From Actinomycetota bacterium (GTDB taxonomy: Bacteria > Actinomycetota > UBA4738 > HRBIN12): 64,000 nt of DNA. Shown here piece after piece: positions 9,148 to 17,373 of the stretch (the first letter of the stretch is position 1; the number at the start of each line of letters is the position of its first letter). The stretch covers positions 1-64,000 of the forward strand of contig DASQWI010000012.1 in the NCBI GenBank assembly GCA_035640355.1, read 5' to 3'. Below the pieces are notes generated by a model. The model saw only the letters and a list, made by a program, of their open reading frames with translations, made no database searches and was not told the origin of the DNA. A program made the translations under genes and the position numbers.

Positions 9148-10101
9148 GTGTCCGGGGCGCGAGCGGGGCTCCCGCCCCGGCTCGTTCTCATCCTGTCCGA
9201 GAACTGGACGCTGTGGTCCCCACGAGACCTCGGCGCGCTTGTGAACGCGGCCGTCGAGGCTGAGCAGGCCGGGTTCGACGGCGTGATGGTGAGCGAGCAC
9301 GTCGTGCTCGGACCCGGATCGGACGCCGATGGCGTACCGGAGAACCCGCGCGACTACGCGCTGCCCGGGAACCAGGATCCGTCGATGGCTTGGCCGGATC
9401 CCCTCTTGGTGCTGGCTGCGGTCTCGTCCGTGACGAGAACCCTCCGACTGATCGCGAGCTCGGTCATCGCGCCGCTCCGGCACCCACTCGCGCTGGCCAA
9501 GCAGCTCGCCACGCTCGATCTGTTGTCGCGCGGGCGGCTGGTCGTCCAGCCCACGGTCAGCTGGCACCGCGCCGAGTACGACGCGCTCGGCGTTCCGTTC
9601 TCCAAGCGCGGGGAGCTGCTCGACGAGCTTCTCGAGGTGTGGCGCGCGGCGTGGGTCGATCCCCGGGTGTCGTTCCGCGGGCGCCACTATCGATTCGACG
9701 GGGTATGGGTCGAGCCGAAGCCGCACCGGCCGGACGGTCCGCATCTGTGGTTCGGCAGCACGTCGATGCACAACGCCCTCCTCCGCCGACTCGTGCGCTA
9801 CGGGAGCGGGTTCAACCCGCTGGGCGCGCCGACCGACGAGGATCTCGAGCGGTTGCGCACGGCGATGTCGGCCGCCGGCCGTGGCCTCTCCGAGCTGGAG
9901 ATGGTCGGCGGTGCGCGCGGCCGGTTCCCCGATGCGACCACCGTCGCCGATCTCGACACCGCTCTTTCGACGATCCCTGCTCAGATCCAACGGGGCTTCA
10001 CGACGATCTGCATCAAGCCGTCCCAGTTCATCGACGATCCGCGCGAGATCGGCGCGTTCTGCCGCGACGTCGTCGGGCGCGTTGGCGCCCTGACGTCATG
10101 A
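9148..10101 (+). CDS. LLM class flavin/F420-dependent oxidoreductase
   Basis: A 317-residue TIM-barrel protein of the bacterial luciferase-like superfamily. Family marks are the early strand EAEQAGFDGVMVSEH, the stretch LASSVIAPLRHPLALAKQLATLD (as RLIASSVIAPLRHP), the loop RGRLVVQPTVSWHRAEYDALG, and LLDELLEVWRAAW before RGRHYRFDGV. The subgroup resembles TIGR03619-type proteins, which in actinobacteria usually use coenzyme F420. The substrate is unknown. Start is GTG 9148, 8 nt after the permease stop. Its 3' end overlaps by six bases the convergent SDR gene on the other strand. Confidence 0.82.
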   Translation: MSGARAGLPPRLVLILSENWTLWSPRDLGALVNAAVEAEQAGFDGVMVSEHVVLGPGSDADGVPENPRDYALPGNQDPSMAWPDPLLVLAAVSSVTRTLRLIASSVIAPLRHPLALAKQLATLDLLSRGRLVVQPTVSWHRAEYDALGVPFSKRGELLDELLEVWRAAWVDPRVSFRGRHYRFDGVWVEPKPHRPDGPHLWFGSTSMHNALLRRLVRYGSGFNPLGAPTDEDLERLRTAMSAAGRGLSELEMVGGARGRFPDATTVADLDTALSTIPAQIQRGFTTICIKPSQFIDDPREIGAFCRDVVGRVGALTS

Positions 10102-10899
10102 CGGCGGGGGTGGCTGATCGAACGGGATCGTCGCGATGTCCGCGGCCAGGCCACCCGCATCGGCGACGAGCACCGAGCCGGTAACGATCGATGATTCGTT
10201 GGACGCGAGGAACAGGATGCACGACGCGATCTCGTCGGCGGTCGCCGGCCGGCGCAGCGGCACGGTCGCCGTCGCGAGCGCATACGCCTCCTCGCGCGTC
10301 ATGCCCCGTCGCCCGGCGACCGTGTCCATCTCGTCGTCTCCCATCGGTGTCACCACCCATCCCGGGGCGACGGCGTTCGCTCGGATGCCGTGCGGCCCGA
10401 AGTCGACCGCGATCGATCGGGCCAGGCCGAGGAGCGCGTGCTTGGAAGTCACGTAGGCCGCCGAGTCGGTCGCGCTGACCAAACCCGACGTACTCGACAC
10501 GAGCACGACCGAGCCACCGCCGCGCTCGATCAGGGCGGGGATCGCCGCGCGGACGAGTCGTAGGACGCCTGTCACGTTCACATCGAGCGTCCGTTGCCAC
10601 CGCTCGTCGTCGACGTCGCCCGCGGTGCCGCCGAATCCGGTTCCCGCGTTGCCGACGACGACGTCGAGTCCGCCGAACGTCTCGACCGCGGCCCGGACGG
10701 CGGCGGGCGCGTGCTCAGGATCCGTCACGTCGCCCGGAACGGCGATCGACCCAGTGTCCGCGGCGACCACGTCGAGCGGTTCCTTCCGCCGGCCGGTCAC
10801 GACGACCTTCGCTCCCTCCGCCGCGAACCGCCGGGCCGTGGCCGCGCCGATGCCCGTTCCACCGCCGCTGACGATGGCCACCTTGCCCTCGAGCCGCAT
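10096..10899 (-). CDS. SDR family NAD(P)-dependent oxidoreductase
   Basis: A classical short-chain dehydrogenase of 267 residues. The cofactor motif GGGTGIG is at residues 12-18, NAG at about residue 88, the catalytic serine in LVSSTSG, and the YxxxK pair in AAYVTSKHALLG. The C-terminal SSIVTGSVLVADAGG is also typical. An arginine-rich VVVTGRRKE after the second strand suggests NADP(H) preference. I chose the ATG at 10899 because it places the first beta-strand at the normal position; an upstream extension of the same frame runs antisense to the next gene and is not coding-like. The gene is divergent from the AhpD-like gene and convergent with the LLM oxidoreductase. Confidence 0.9.
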   Translation of the reverse strand: MRLEGKVAIVSGGGTGIGAATARRFAAEGAKVVVTGRRKEPLDVVAADTGSIAVPGDVTDPEHAPAAVRAAVETFGGLDVVVGNAGTGFGGTAGDVDDERWQRTLDVNVTGVLRLVRAAIPALIERGGGSVVLVSSTSGLVSATDSAAYVTSKHALLGLARSIAVDFGPHGIRANAVAPGWVVTPMGDDEMDTVAGRRGMTREEAYALATATVPLRRPATADEIASCILFLASNESSIVTGSVLVADAGGLAADIATIPFDQPPPPS

Positions 10900-10962
10900 C
10901 GCACCGCCTTCGCTACGCTCGGCGGACGATACCCGACGGCACAAGCGAGAACGCGTTCGAGG

Positions 10963-11559
10963 ATGGCGTCGATGGCAAACATGGAACCGCTCCGGCGGGA
11001 GGATCATCCGGAGCTCGAGGAACTGTGGCTGTTGTACGACGACACCATGTCGTTCGTTCCGAACAGCCTGTTCACCATGGCCCGACGCCCGGAGATCCTG
11101 AGTGCGTTCAGCGAGCTGATCACGCAGATCTGGCGGACGGGCACCGTTCCGGTGGGACTCAAGCCGCTCGTAGCGATCGTCGCCAGCACAGCAGCCGGCT
11201 GCCGCTATTGCCAGGCGCACGAGACGGTGGACGCGAAGATGCGCGGGGTCGACGAGCGCAAGATCGCCGAGATCTGGGACTTCGAGCGGTCGCCGCTGTA
11301 CTCGGAAGCGGAACGTGTTGCCCTCCGATTCGCTCGGGACGCCAGCGTGGTGCCGAACGCCGTTACGCCAGAGCACTTCGCCGAGCTCAGACGCCACTGG
11401 GACGACGGCGAGATCGTCGAGATCCTCGCGGTGATCGGGTTGTTCGGATTCCTGAACCGGTGGAACGACTCGATGGCCACCGATCTCGAGGACGTTCCGG
11501 CCGCCTTCGCGAACCGAACCATCGGGGAGCATGGTTGGGACGCGGGCAAGCACGGATGA
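10963..11559 (+). CDS. AhpD/carboxymuconolactone decarboxylase-like protein
   Basis: About 198 residues of all-helical AhpD-like fold. The family redox motif is present as AAGCRYCQAHE (CxxC followed by histidine three residues on), preceded by KPLVAIVAS. Members act as alkylhydroperoxidase-type reductases or gamma-carboxymuconolactone decarboxylases; the intact CxxCxxxH favours the peroxidase type. Three in-frame ATGs (10963, 10972, 10981) are possible; GAGG at 10959-10962 favours 10972. The stop overlaps the ATG of the P450 gene (ATGA), so the two are probably co-translated and may work on the same substrate. Confidence 0.8.
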   Translation: MASMANMEPLRREDHPELEELWLLYDDTMSFVPNSLFTMARRPEILSAFSELITQIWRTGTVPVGLKPLVAIVASTAAGCRYCQAHETVDAKMRGVDERKIAEIWDFERSPLYSEAERVALRFARDASVVPNAVTPEHFAELRRHWDDGEIVEILAVIGLFGFLNRWNDSMATDLEDVPAAFANRTIGEHGWDAGKHG

Positions 11560-12731
11560 CGATCGGCGACAAGATCACGCTGGAGGAGCTCGAACGAGAC
11601 CCCTACCCCATCTACGCCCTCCTCCGGGATCAGGAGCCGGTGAGCTGGGTCCCCGCCGTTCAGCTGTGGCTCGTGACGCGCTATGAGGACGTGCGCACAG
11701 TCGACCTCTCGCCGGAGATCTTCACCGCCGCCACCGATCCCTCGACCCTGAACCGAACGATGGGCGTGAACATGCTCGGATCCGAAGGGCCCGCCCAGGA
11801 GCGCATGAGGCGGATCGTCGAGCCGCCGTTCCGCCCCCGGGACGTGGAGGAACGGACGCAAGGCATGATCCCGAAGCTCGCCCACGAGCTCATCGACGGG
11901 TTCGGCGACCGAGGCGGATGCGACCTGTTCCGTGAGTTCGCCGACCCGATGAGCGTCAGGTCGCTCCGGTTCATGCTCGGGCTCGACGAGATCGCGTGGG
12001 AGGACCTGCTCCGGTGGAACGAGGGGCTGATGCCGGGGTTGGCGAACTTCGAAGCCGATCCTGCCAAGCAGGCGCCGGCCGACGAGGCAAGCGCGGCGAT
12101 GGGGGAGGCGATCGGGCGCGTGCTGGACCGTCTCGAACGCGAACCGGACGGCTCGGTGCTCTCGTGGATGCTCCACCGCTCTGGCCAGGACGCGATGTCA
12201 CGCGACGAGATCGTGGCGAACACGAAGCTGATGCTCTCCGGCGGCCTGCAAGAACCGCGCGACGTGATCGCGCTCGTCGTCTGGGCGCTCGGATCGTACC
12301 CGGAGCAGCTTGCCGAGGTTCGCAGCGATCGAGCGCTGATCAAGCCGGCAGTCGAGGAGACGTTGCGGTGGGCCGGACCGGTCGGCACGTCGACCCGACA
12401 GACGACAGAGACGGTCGAGGTTGCCGGCACCAAGCTCGAGGAGGGCGCGCTGATCGCCGCCGTTCTATCGAGCGCGAACCGCGATCCAAATCGGTTCTTC
12501 GAGCCGGACCGGTTCGACGTCCATCGGGGAGAGGGAGCGCACGTGGCGTTCGGCGTCGGCAACCATTTCTGCCTCGGCGCTTGGTTCGGCCGACACCTCG
12601 CCCGCGTGTCACTCGACATCCTGCTCGATCGTCTGCCGAACCTGAGGCTCGATCCCGATCGTCCACCGACGATCAGCGGTTGGGAATTCCGCGCACCGAA
12701 CTCGACGTGGGTACGGTGGGACCCTCCATGA
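11556..12731 (+). CDS. Cytochrome P450
   Basis: A 391-residue soluble bacterial P450. The heme-thiolate loop FGVGNHFCLGAWFGRH matches FGxGxHxCLG, and the ExxR pair is in VEETLRWAGP. The I-helix normally carries (A/G)GxxT, which delivers protons to bound oxygen. Here it reads MLSGGLQEPRD, with no threonine at the usual place. A GGLQEP-type I-helix marks some actinobacterial P450 groups, so this need not mean loss of function. The ATG overlaps the stop of the AhpD-like gene. No ferredoxin or ferredoxin reductase is encoded nearby, so redox partners must come from elsewhere. Substrate unknown. Confidence 0.92.
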   Translation: MTIGDKITLEELERDPYPIYALLRDQEPVSWVPAVQLWLVTRYEDVRTVDLSPEIFTAATDPSTLNRTMGVNMLGSEGPAQERMRRIVEPPFRPRDVEERTQGMIPKLAHELIDGFGDRGGCDLFREFADPMSVRSLRFMLGLDEIAWEDLLRWNEGLMPGLANFEADPAKQAPADEASAAMGEAIGRVLDRLEREPDGSVLSWMLHRSGQDAMSRDEIVANTKLMLSGGLQEPRDVIALVVWALGSYPEQLAEVRSDRALIKPAVEETLRWAGPVGTSTRQTTETVEVAGTKLEEGALIAAVLSSANRDPNRFFEPDRFDVHRGEGAHVAFGVGNHFCLGAWFGRHLARVSLDILLDRLPNLRLDPDRPPTISGWEFRAPNSTWVRWDPP

Positions 12732-12738
12732 TCCGGCC

Positions 12739-13884
12739 ATGACACGGCAGCCGCGGGAGCCCGCTCGAGCAGAGGTCGTCGGCTCGCTGCTGCGTCCCCG
12801 AGCGCTCCGACTCGCGATCGATTCGTTCTACGAGCCCGGTCACTCAGCGATCTTGCCCGACGAGCGCGCGAAGGACCGAACCGCTCTTGAAGCGCTCGAG
12901 GATGAGGCAATCCGCGACGCGGTGCGCCGGCAGATCGATCTTGGCCTGGATGTCGTCACGGACGGTGAGTTCCGTCGCTGGATGTTCCTGAACTCGTTCT
13001 ACGACGCCGTCGAAGGTTTCCGCACCGACAACATCGTGCACTTCCGAAACGCGCAGGGCGACGACGTGCCGCTGTCGGTGCACGAGATCGTCGACCGGCT
13101 GAAGCAAGTGGATTCACCTGGCGCGCGCGAGGCGGCGTTCATGACGGCAGCGACGGACGGGCACCCGTTCAAGGTGACGTTCCCCGCGCCGTCGATCTTC
13201 GGCCATCCGTTCTCGTACAAGCCCGGGATCACGTCTGGGTACGAGTCGCTCGAGGAGTTCGTTGCGCACGCCGTCGAGATCGAACGCGCGCTCGTCGCGG
13301 ACGCGATCTCGTCGGGTGCCCGGTACGTCCAGTTCGACTTTCCCCTCTATCCGTACTTGGTTGATCCGGCGTGGGTGGCGAGGTTCGAGGAGCACGGCCA
13401 TGATGTCGACACCCTCGTCGATGCCTCCGTCGCAGCCGATACGGCGATCCTCGAGGACATCCCGAACGACATCACGACCGCCCTGCACATCTGTCGAGGC
13501 AACTACCGCTCGTCGTGGATGTGCGAGGGCTCCCTCGAGCCCGTTGCGGATCGCGTGTTCGGGACGCTGCCGTACGACGCGTTCCTCGTCGAATGGGACG
13601 ACCTCGGCCGCGACGGCGGCTTCGAGCCGGTCCGGTACCTGCGGGACGGATCGATCATGGTGATGGGCATCGTGTCGACGAAGACGCCGGCGCTCGAGGA
13701 CGAGGACGATCTCGTCGGGCGGATGGAGGCGGCCGCTGCGTTCGTCGGTGGTGATATGGACCGACTCGCTATCAGTCCCCAATGCGGGTTCGCCAGCGTG
13801 ATGGTCGGCAACGAAATCGACGAGGACGTCCAGTGGCGCAAACTCGCGCTCGTCGCGAGTGTCGCCGATCGCCTGTGGAGCTGA
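12739..13884 (+). CDS. Cobalamin-independent methionine synthase (MetE C-terminal)-like protein
   Basis: A 381-residue protein of the MetE catalytic-domain family, about half the length of full MetE. The N-terminal VGSLLRP, the loop DVVTDGEFRRWMFLNSF, the zinc ligands in LHICRGNYRSSW (HxC) and the later cysteine in SPQCGFAS match zinc-dependent thiol methyltransferases. Stand-alone proteins of this size move methyl groups to or from thiols, often in xenobiotic or methylated-compound metabolism, rather than acting as the main methionine synthase. The gene is 7 nt after the P450 stop and probably in the same transcript. The presence of a folate-type methyltransferase at the window start may be relevant, but no pathway can be drawn. 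Confidence 0.8.
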   Translation: MTRQPREPARAEVVGSLLRPRALRLAIDSFYEPGHSAILPDERAKDRTALEALEDEAIRDAVRRQIDLGLDVVTDGEFRRWMFLNSFYDAVEGFRTDNIVHFRNAQGDDVPLSVHEIVDRLKQVDSPGAREAAFMTAATDGHPFKVTFPAPSIFGHPFSYKPGITSGYESLEEFVAHAVEIERALVADAISSGARYVQFDFPLYPYLVDPAWVARFEEHGHDVDTLVDASVAADTAILEDIPNDITTALHICRGNYRSSWMCEGSLEPVADRVFGTLPYDAFLVEWDDLGRDGGFEPVRYLRDGSIMVMGIVSTKTPALEDEDDLVGRMEAAAAFVGGDMDRLAISPQCGFASVMVGNEIDEDVQWRKLALVASVADRLWS

Positions 13885-13901
13885 TCGAGCAGTCTCGGCG
13901 T

Positions 13902-13907
13902 TAGAGT
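13902..13907 (+). promoter_or_regulatory. TAGAGT -10-like box for the PLP decarboxylase
   Basis: A TAnnnT hexamer ends 7 nt before the ATG at 13915, with no ribosome binding site between them, as expected for leaderless initiation. Confidence 0.4.
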
Positions 13908-13914
13908 CGAACCG

Positions 13915-15342
13915 ATGAGCGACGGCGAACGGCCGCTGCGGCTCGACGTTCCACGCGAGGAGGCGCTCGCCCACGCGGTCGAACTGGTGACCGACGCGTG
14001 GCGTTCGTTCGACCGTTTCCGGCCGGAGGAGCCGGCGCTCGACGACCGTGTTCGCGAGCTGCTGCGCTCTGGCATGCCGTGGGATCCGACGGCGGTGCAC
14101 GAAGCGCTCGAGGACACGGGGAGGATCCTCGATGAGTCGATCGCGCAGCCGAGACCGCGCTACTTCGCGTTCATCGGTTCGAGCGGCCTGGAGATCGGGA
14201 CGATCGGCGACCTCCTCGCGCACACGTACGACATCAACCTCGCCGTCGACGCCCGCGCCGCCACCGAGATCGAGAAGCAGGCGGTGCGATGGGCCGCCGA
14301 GTTCATCGGATATCCGTCTGGTTGCGCGGGCGCGTTCACGAGCGGGGGAACTGTCTCGAATACGAGCGCCCTCGCGGCCGCCCGGGAGTACGCCGTTCCG
14401 GGCAGCCGGCACGACGGCCTGGGAAACACGCGCGTCGCCGTGTACTGCTCGGAGGAGGTTCACTACTCGATCACGCGAGCGGTGGAGATGCTCGGCATCG
14501 GCTCGCGGAACCTCCGTGCGGTCCCGCTCGACAAGGACCGAGGCCTCATCGCGAGCGCTCTGGCCGACGCGATCGACGGGGACGTCGCCGATGGCGTCGT
14601 TCCCATCGCCGTCGTCGCGACCGCCGGCACGACGCTCACCGGCGCGATCGACCCGCTCGAGGAGATCGCCGACATCTGCGCCGAGCGCAACGTGTGGATG
14701 CACGTCGACGGCGCATACGGGCTGCCGGCGGCGCAGCTTCGGCCGGACCTGTTTCGGGGGTTCGAACGAGCGCAGTCCGTCTCCATTGACGCGCACAAGT
14801 GGCTGTACCTGCCGAAGGCGTGCGGGGTCGTCCTCGTTCGGCGTCAGGAAGACCTCATCGCCTCGTTCGCGCACGAGCAAGGCTACCTGCCGCACCAGCG
14901 CCACGACCTCCACGCCGTCGACATCACGTTCGAGTACTCGAGGCCGTTCCGAGCGTTGAAGTTCTGGCTCGCCATGCGCGCGCACGGCGCACGCGCGTTC
15001 CGCGACGCCATCGAACGCAACCTGCGCGAGGCGCAACTGCTGTACGAAGCGCTCGTTGAACGGGACGACTTCGACCCGCTCGGCGAGCCGAAGCTGTCGA
15101 TCGTTCCGTTCCGTCACGTGCCGCCGGGCGTGGACGACCCGAACGCACACAACCAGCGCCTGGCCGAGGCCCTCCAGGCAGACGGCAGATTCTGGATCGC
15201 GAGCGCGCTCATCGACGGCGACGTTTACCTGCGGCCGTGTTTCGTGAACTTCCGAACGACCGAGGAGGACGTGCTCGATCTGGTCGACGTCGCCGCCGAG
15301 ATCGGCGAGCGCCTCCGACGTGGATCGGCGTCAGGGTCCTGA
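13915..15342 (+). CDS. PLP-dependent group II decarboxylase (aromatic-L-amino-acid decarboxylase type)
   Basis: A 475-residue fold-type I PLP enzyme. The catalytic lysine lies in SIDAHKWLYLPKACG. The cofactor aspartate/histidine segment is WMHVDGAYGLPA, and HYSITRAVEMLGIG provides the ring-stacking histidine. These enzymes decarboxylate aromatic amino acids or glutamate to amines in the cytosol. The N-terminal domain-swap region (residues 1-80) is shorter than in animal AADC but normal for bacterial members. A -10-like box lies directly upstream, so it is likely transcribed separately from the MetE-like gene 30 nt before it. Its stop codon is inside the first of two palindromes leading toward purE. 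Substrate specificity is not predictable. Confidence 0.88.
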   Translation: MSDGERPLRLDVPREEALAHAVELVTDAWRSFDRFRPEEPALDDRVRELLRSGMPWDPTAVHEALEDTGRILDESIAQPRPRYFAFIGSSGLEIGTIGDLLAHTYDINLAVDARAATEIEKQAVRWAAEFIGYPSGCAGAFTSGGTVSNTSALAAAREYAVPGSRHDGLGNTRVAVYCSEEVHYSITRAVEMLGIGSRNLRAVPLDKDRGLIASALADAIDGDVADGVVPIAVVATAGTTLTGAIDPLEEIADICAERNVWMHVDGAYGLPAAQLRPDLFRGFERAQSVSIDAHKWLYLPKACGVVLVRRQEDLIASFAHEQGYLPHQRHDLHAVDITFEYSRPFRALKFWLAMRAHGARAFRDAIERNLREAQLLYEALVERDDFDPLGEPKLSIVPFRHVPPGVDDPNAHNQRLAEALQADGRFWIASALIDGDVYLRPCFVNFRTTEEDVLDLVDVAAEIGERLRRGSASGS

Positions 15343-15345
15343 CGC
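15328..15345. repeat. Palindrome copy 1 at the decarboxylase 3' end
   Basis: An 18-bp perfect inverted repeat with 8-bp arms (GCGTCAGG and CCTGACGC) around GT. It contains the decarboxylase stop codon. A near copy follows 43 bp later. The symmetry suits a dimeric DNA-binding protein; there is no T-run, so it does not look like an intrinsic terminator. Confidence 0.55.
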
Positions 15346-15370
15346 CCTCGGTCGCCCCGATCACTGTCCC

Positions 15371-15387
15371 GCGTCAGGGTTCTGACG
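15371..15387. repeat. Palindrome copy 2 upstream of purE
   Basis: GCGTCAGGGTTCTGACG, differing from copy 1 at one position, with 6-bp perfect arms (CGTCAG/CTGACG). It lies 33 nt upstream of the putative purE -10 box, where an activator or repressor could act. Confidence 0.5.
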
Positions 15388-15419
15388 GCTCTTTCGCCAG
15401 CGAGCGGTGCGTGTGCCTC

Positions 15420-15425
15420 TACACT
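15420..15425 (+). promoter_or_regulatory. TACACT -10-like box for purE
   Basis: A TAnnnT hexamer ends 8 nt before the ATG at 15434, consistent with a leaderless purE transcript. Confidence 0.4.
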
Positions 15426-15433
15426 CCCGGGTT

Positions 15434-15925
15434 ATGACCGAGCCGGTCGTGGGCGTTGTGATGGGGTCCGCGTCCGACTGGGAGACGATGCGTCACTGCG
15501 CCGACCAACTTCGCGCGTTCGGAGTGCCGTTCGAGACCCGGGTGCTCTCTGCCCACCGAACCCCCGACGAGCTCGCGTCGTGGATCCGCTCGGCGGAGGA
15601 GCGCGGCGTCAAGGTCTTCGTCGCGGCGGCGGGCATGGCTGCAGCTCTTCCCGGAGTCGTCGCGTCTCAGACGACGCTGCCCGTCTTGGGTGTCCCGATG
15701 GAGTCAAAGCTCCTCGGCGGGCTCGACTCGCTCCTTTCGATGGTGCAGATGCCGGGCGGCATCCCGGTCGGCGTCCTCGCCGTCGGTAAGTCGGGCGCGG
15801 TGAACGCGGCCATCCTGGCGACGCAGATGCTCGGGCTGGCAGACGCCGGTTTCCGCGAGGCAGTAATAAAGCACCGCTCGGCTCAGGCAGAGACAATCCT
15901 GGCCGAGCGCGATCCTTCCATCTGA
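15434..15925 (+). CDS. purE: N5-carboxyaminoimidazole ribonucleotide mutase
   Basis: A 163-residue class I PurE, which rearranges N5-CAIR to CAIR in purine synthesis. The signature GVVMGSASDWETM at the N-terminus, the catalytic histidine in VLSAHRTPDEL, the substrate loop AAAGMAAALPGVVAS and the C-terminal QMPGGIPVGVLAVGKSGAVNAA are intact, and the length matches octameric bacterial PurE. The partner purK is not next to it, which is unusual because purE and purK are often adjacent. The ATG at 15434 fits the family start and lies 8 nt after a -10-like box. Confidence 0.95.
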   Translation: MTEPVVGVVMGSASDWETMRHCADQLRAFGVPFETRVLSAHRTPDELASWIRSAEERGVKVFVAAAGMAAALPGVVASQTTLPVLGVPMESKLLGGLDSLLSMVQMPGGIPVGVLAVGKSGAVNAAILATQMLGLADAGFREAVIKHRSAQAETILAERDPSI

Positions 15926-16095
15926 AATCGCATACGGGACGTGCCCGGATCGAGCGTCGCGGTATCAGGCTCCGGCTCCGCATCCCGGATCGAGATCACG
16001 ATGGCAGCTGTCAGCGCGATGGTGAGGCCGAGATCGACAAGCGTTGCCGCGTCACGGCGCTCGCCCGGATCGGATCGTCGTTCGCATCCGATCAC
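15883..16095 (-). CDS. Possible small single-span membrane protein
   Basis: A 70-codon open frame starting GTG 16095, 32 nt downstream of the SRPBCC gene on the same strand. It has a plausible membrane segment (LGLTIALTAAIVISI) followed by an acidic, proline-containing tail. The last 43 bp run antisense to the end of purE. I do not recognise it, there is no ribosome site, and chance cannot be excluded. Apart from this frame, the 202 bp between purE and the SRPBCC gene show nothing I can name. Confidence 0.25.
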   Translation of the reverse strand: MIGCERRSDPGERRDAATLVDLGLTIALTAAIVISIRDAEPEPDTATLDPGTSRMRFQMEGSRSARIVSA

Positions 16096-16127
16096 CCCAC
16101 GGCGCGACGGGCCGCGGACAGCCGCAA

Positions 16128-16568
16128 TCAGTCCGACACGCTGGCTTCGAGCAGCTGCTTCAATGTGTCGAGGTTCTCGGCCACCGCCGACCTGATCCTG
16201 CCCGCGGCTATGCCGCCGAGAAGGCGGACGGCACCTGTGAACTGGAGGTCGACGGTGTTGGAGAGCCGGGTCCGCCCGTCGCGTTCCTCCATCGTGTACT
16301 CAAGTCGAGCGGGGAAGCGCGCGAGCGTCCCCACCACGGTGATGTGGCGGTCGGGCTCGAACTCCGTAATCGTGAGTTTTTCACGGCTCGGGGCGGGGAT
16401 CGATCGTGTCTGCTCGTAGGTCGTCCCCACGCCGACGTGGCCGGATTTCGTCTTCCGCGTGTCAGTGATCGCATAGTTCCACCTCGGTATGTTCTCGAGG
16501 TCTGCGAGGAAGGCGAAGACTTCTCGCGCGGGCCGATCGATCGTGACCGTGTTCGTGAAGGACGACAT
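16128..16568 (-). CDS. SRPBCC/polyketide-cyclase-type lipid-binding domain protein
   Basis: A 146-residue START-like protein. The N-terminal pattern NTVTIDRPAREVFAFLADLENIPRWN, the central VGVGTTYEQTRSI and the C-terminal helix AENLDTLKQLLEA are typical of the Polyketide_cyc2/SRPBCC group, in which a helix-grip cavity holds a hydrophobic ligand. No enzymatic residues can be assigned. The start is ATG 16568. It is transcribed away from the M15 peptidase gene, so the 117-bp gap probably holds both promoters. Function in this organism is unknown. Confidence 0.82.
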   Translation of the reverse strand: MSSFTNTVTIDRPAREVFAFLADLENIPRWNYAITDTRKTKSGHVGVGTTYEQTRSIPAPSREKLTITEFEPDRHITVVGTLARFPARLEYTMEERDGRTRLSNTVDLQFTGAVRLLGGIAAGRIRSAVAENLDTLKQLLEASVSD

Positions 16569-16671
16569 GCGATGCCTCGTCGTCGCCGTAGACGTCAAGC
16601 GCCAGCATATTGGATCGCGACGGAGATCGAGCCGTCCGCTTACGGCTCGCCTCGTTCCGCCGGCCTGCCGG

Positions 16672-16677
16672 TAGCCT
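16672..16677 (+). promoter_or_regulatory. TAGCCT -10-like box for the M15 peptidase
   Basis: A TAnnnT hexamer ends 8 nt before the ATG at 16686; no ribosome site is present between them. Confidence 0.35.
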
Positions 16678-16685
16678 CTGAGCCC

Positions 16686-17330
16686 ATGCGTGCGCTCGTC
16701 GTCTCGGTCCTCGTTGCGGCGCTCGGGGGAGCCACGCCGGCAGGTTCCGGTGACGCAGGCTACGTGGCGTCGATCTCGCGGATCGATCGCCAGACGCGCC
16801 TGCTGATGACGGGAGGCTCGTGGCGAGCAGGATGCCCCGTCGGGTTCGACGAGCTGCGGCTCGTTCGCATCACGTACTGGGGCTTCGATGCCGAACCGCA
16901 TCGCGGACGCCTGGTGATCCACCGCCGGTGGGCGGATGAGATCGTCGGGGTGTTCCGCCGCATCTACGACCGCGAGTTCCCGATCCGCCGGGTTCGGCTG
17001 GTCGACGAGTACGGCGCGGACGATCTCGAGTCCATGAGGCACGACAACACGGCGGCGTTCAACTGCCGCTCCGTTGCGGGGACCACCGCCTGGTCGATGC
17101 ATGCGTTCGGGAAGGCGATCGACGTCAATCCAGTCGAGAACCCGTACGTCGACGGCTCGCACGTCTCACCGCCGAACGGAGAACCGTACGCCGACCGTTC
17201 GGATGCCCGACCAGGCATGGTCTACGAAGGTGACGTTGTGTGGCGCGCGTTCCACAACATCGGTTGGGAATGGGGCGGCACGTGGCTGTCGGCACAGGAC
17301 TATCAGCACTTCTCCTCGAACGGCAGATGA
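16686..17330 (+). CDS. Secreted M15-family (VanY/D-Ala-D-Ala carboxypeptidase-like) peptidase
   Basis: A 214-residue protein with an N-terminal signal sequence (MRALVVSVLVAALGGATPAG) and a C-terminal zinc peptidase domain. The M15 signature SxHxxGxAxD is present as SMHAFGKAIDVNP near residue 138, and the late ligand region appears as WEWGGTW then DYQHF at the end. Such enzymes trim peptidoglycan stem peptides outside the membrane. Residues 25-100 form the family's substrate-binding part (RRVRLVDEYGADDLESM). The gene stands alone, with its own -10-like box and the PPK2 promoter right behind it. Confidence 0.85.
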   Translation: MRALVVSVLVAALGGATPAGSGDAGYVASISRIDRQTRLLMTGGSWRAGCPVGFDELRLVRITYWGFDAEPHRGRLVIHRRWADEIVGVFRRIYDREFPIRRVRLVDEYGADDLESMRHDNTAAFNCRSVAGTTAWSMHAFGKAIDVNPVENPYVDGSHVSPPNGEPYADRSDARPGMVYEGDVVWRAFHNIGWEWGGTWLSAQDYQHFSSNGR

Positions 17331-17361
17331 GGTGCCTTTTGCGCGCTTCTCGTCCCGGGCT

Positions 17362-17367
17362 TAGATT
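17362..17367 (+). promoter_or_regulatory. TAGATT -10-like box for ppk2
   Basis: A TAnnnT hexamer ends 6 nt before the ATG at 17374. A weak -35 candidate, TTGCGC, lies 17 nt upstream. It fits a leaderless transcript. Confidence 0.45.
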
Positions 17368-17373
17368 CGACAC

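Noticed and set aside
13114-15150. A 678-codon open frame on the minus strand
   Set aside because: It runs antisense to the MetE-like and PLP decarboxylase genes, both of which show catalytic motifs. The translation is arginine-, valine- and aspartate-rich with no domain, typical of the mirror frame of high-GC genes.
15328-15387. Palindromes as an intrinsic terminator of the decarboxylase
   Set aside because: No T-run follows either copy, the first copy includes the stop codon, and the purE -10 box lies just downstream. A protein-binding site is more likely.
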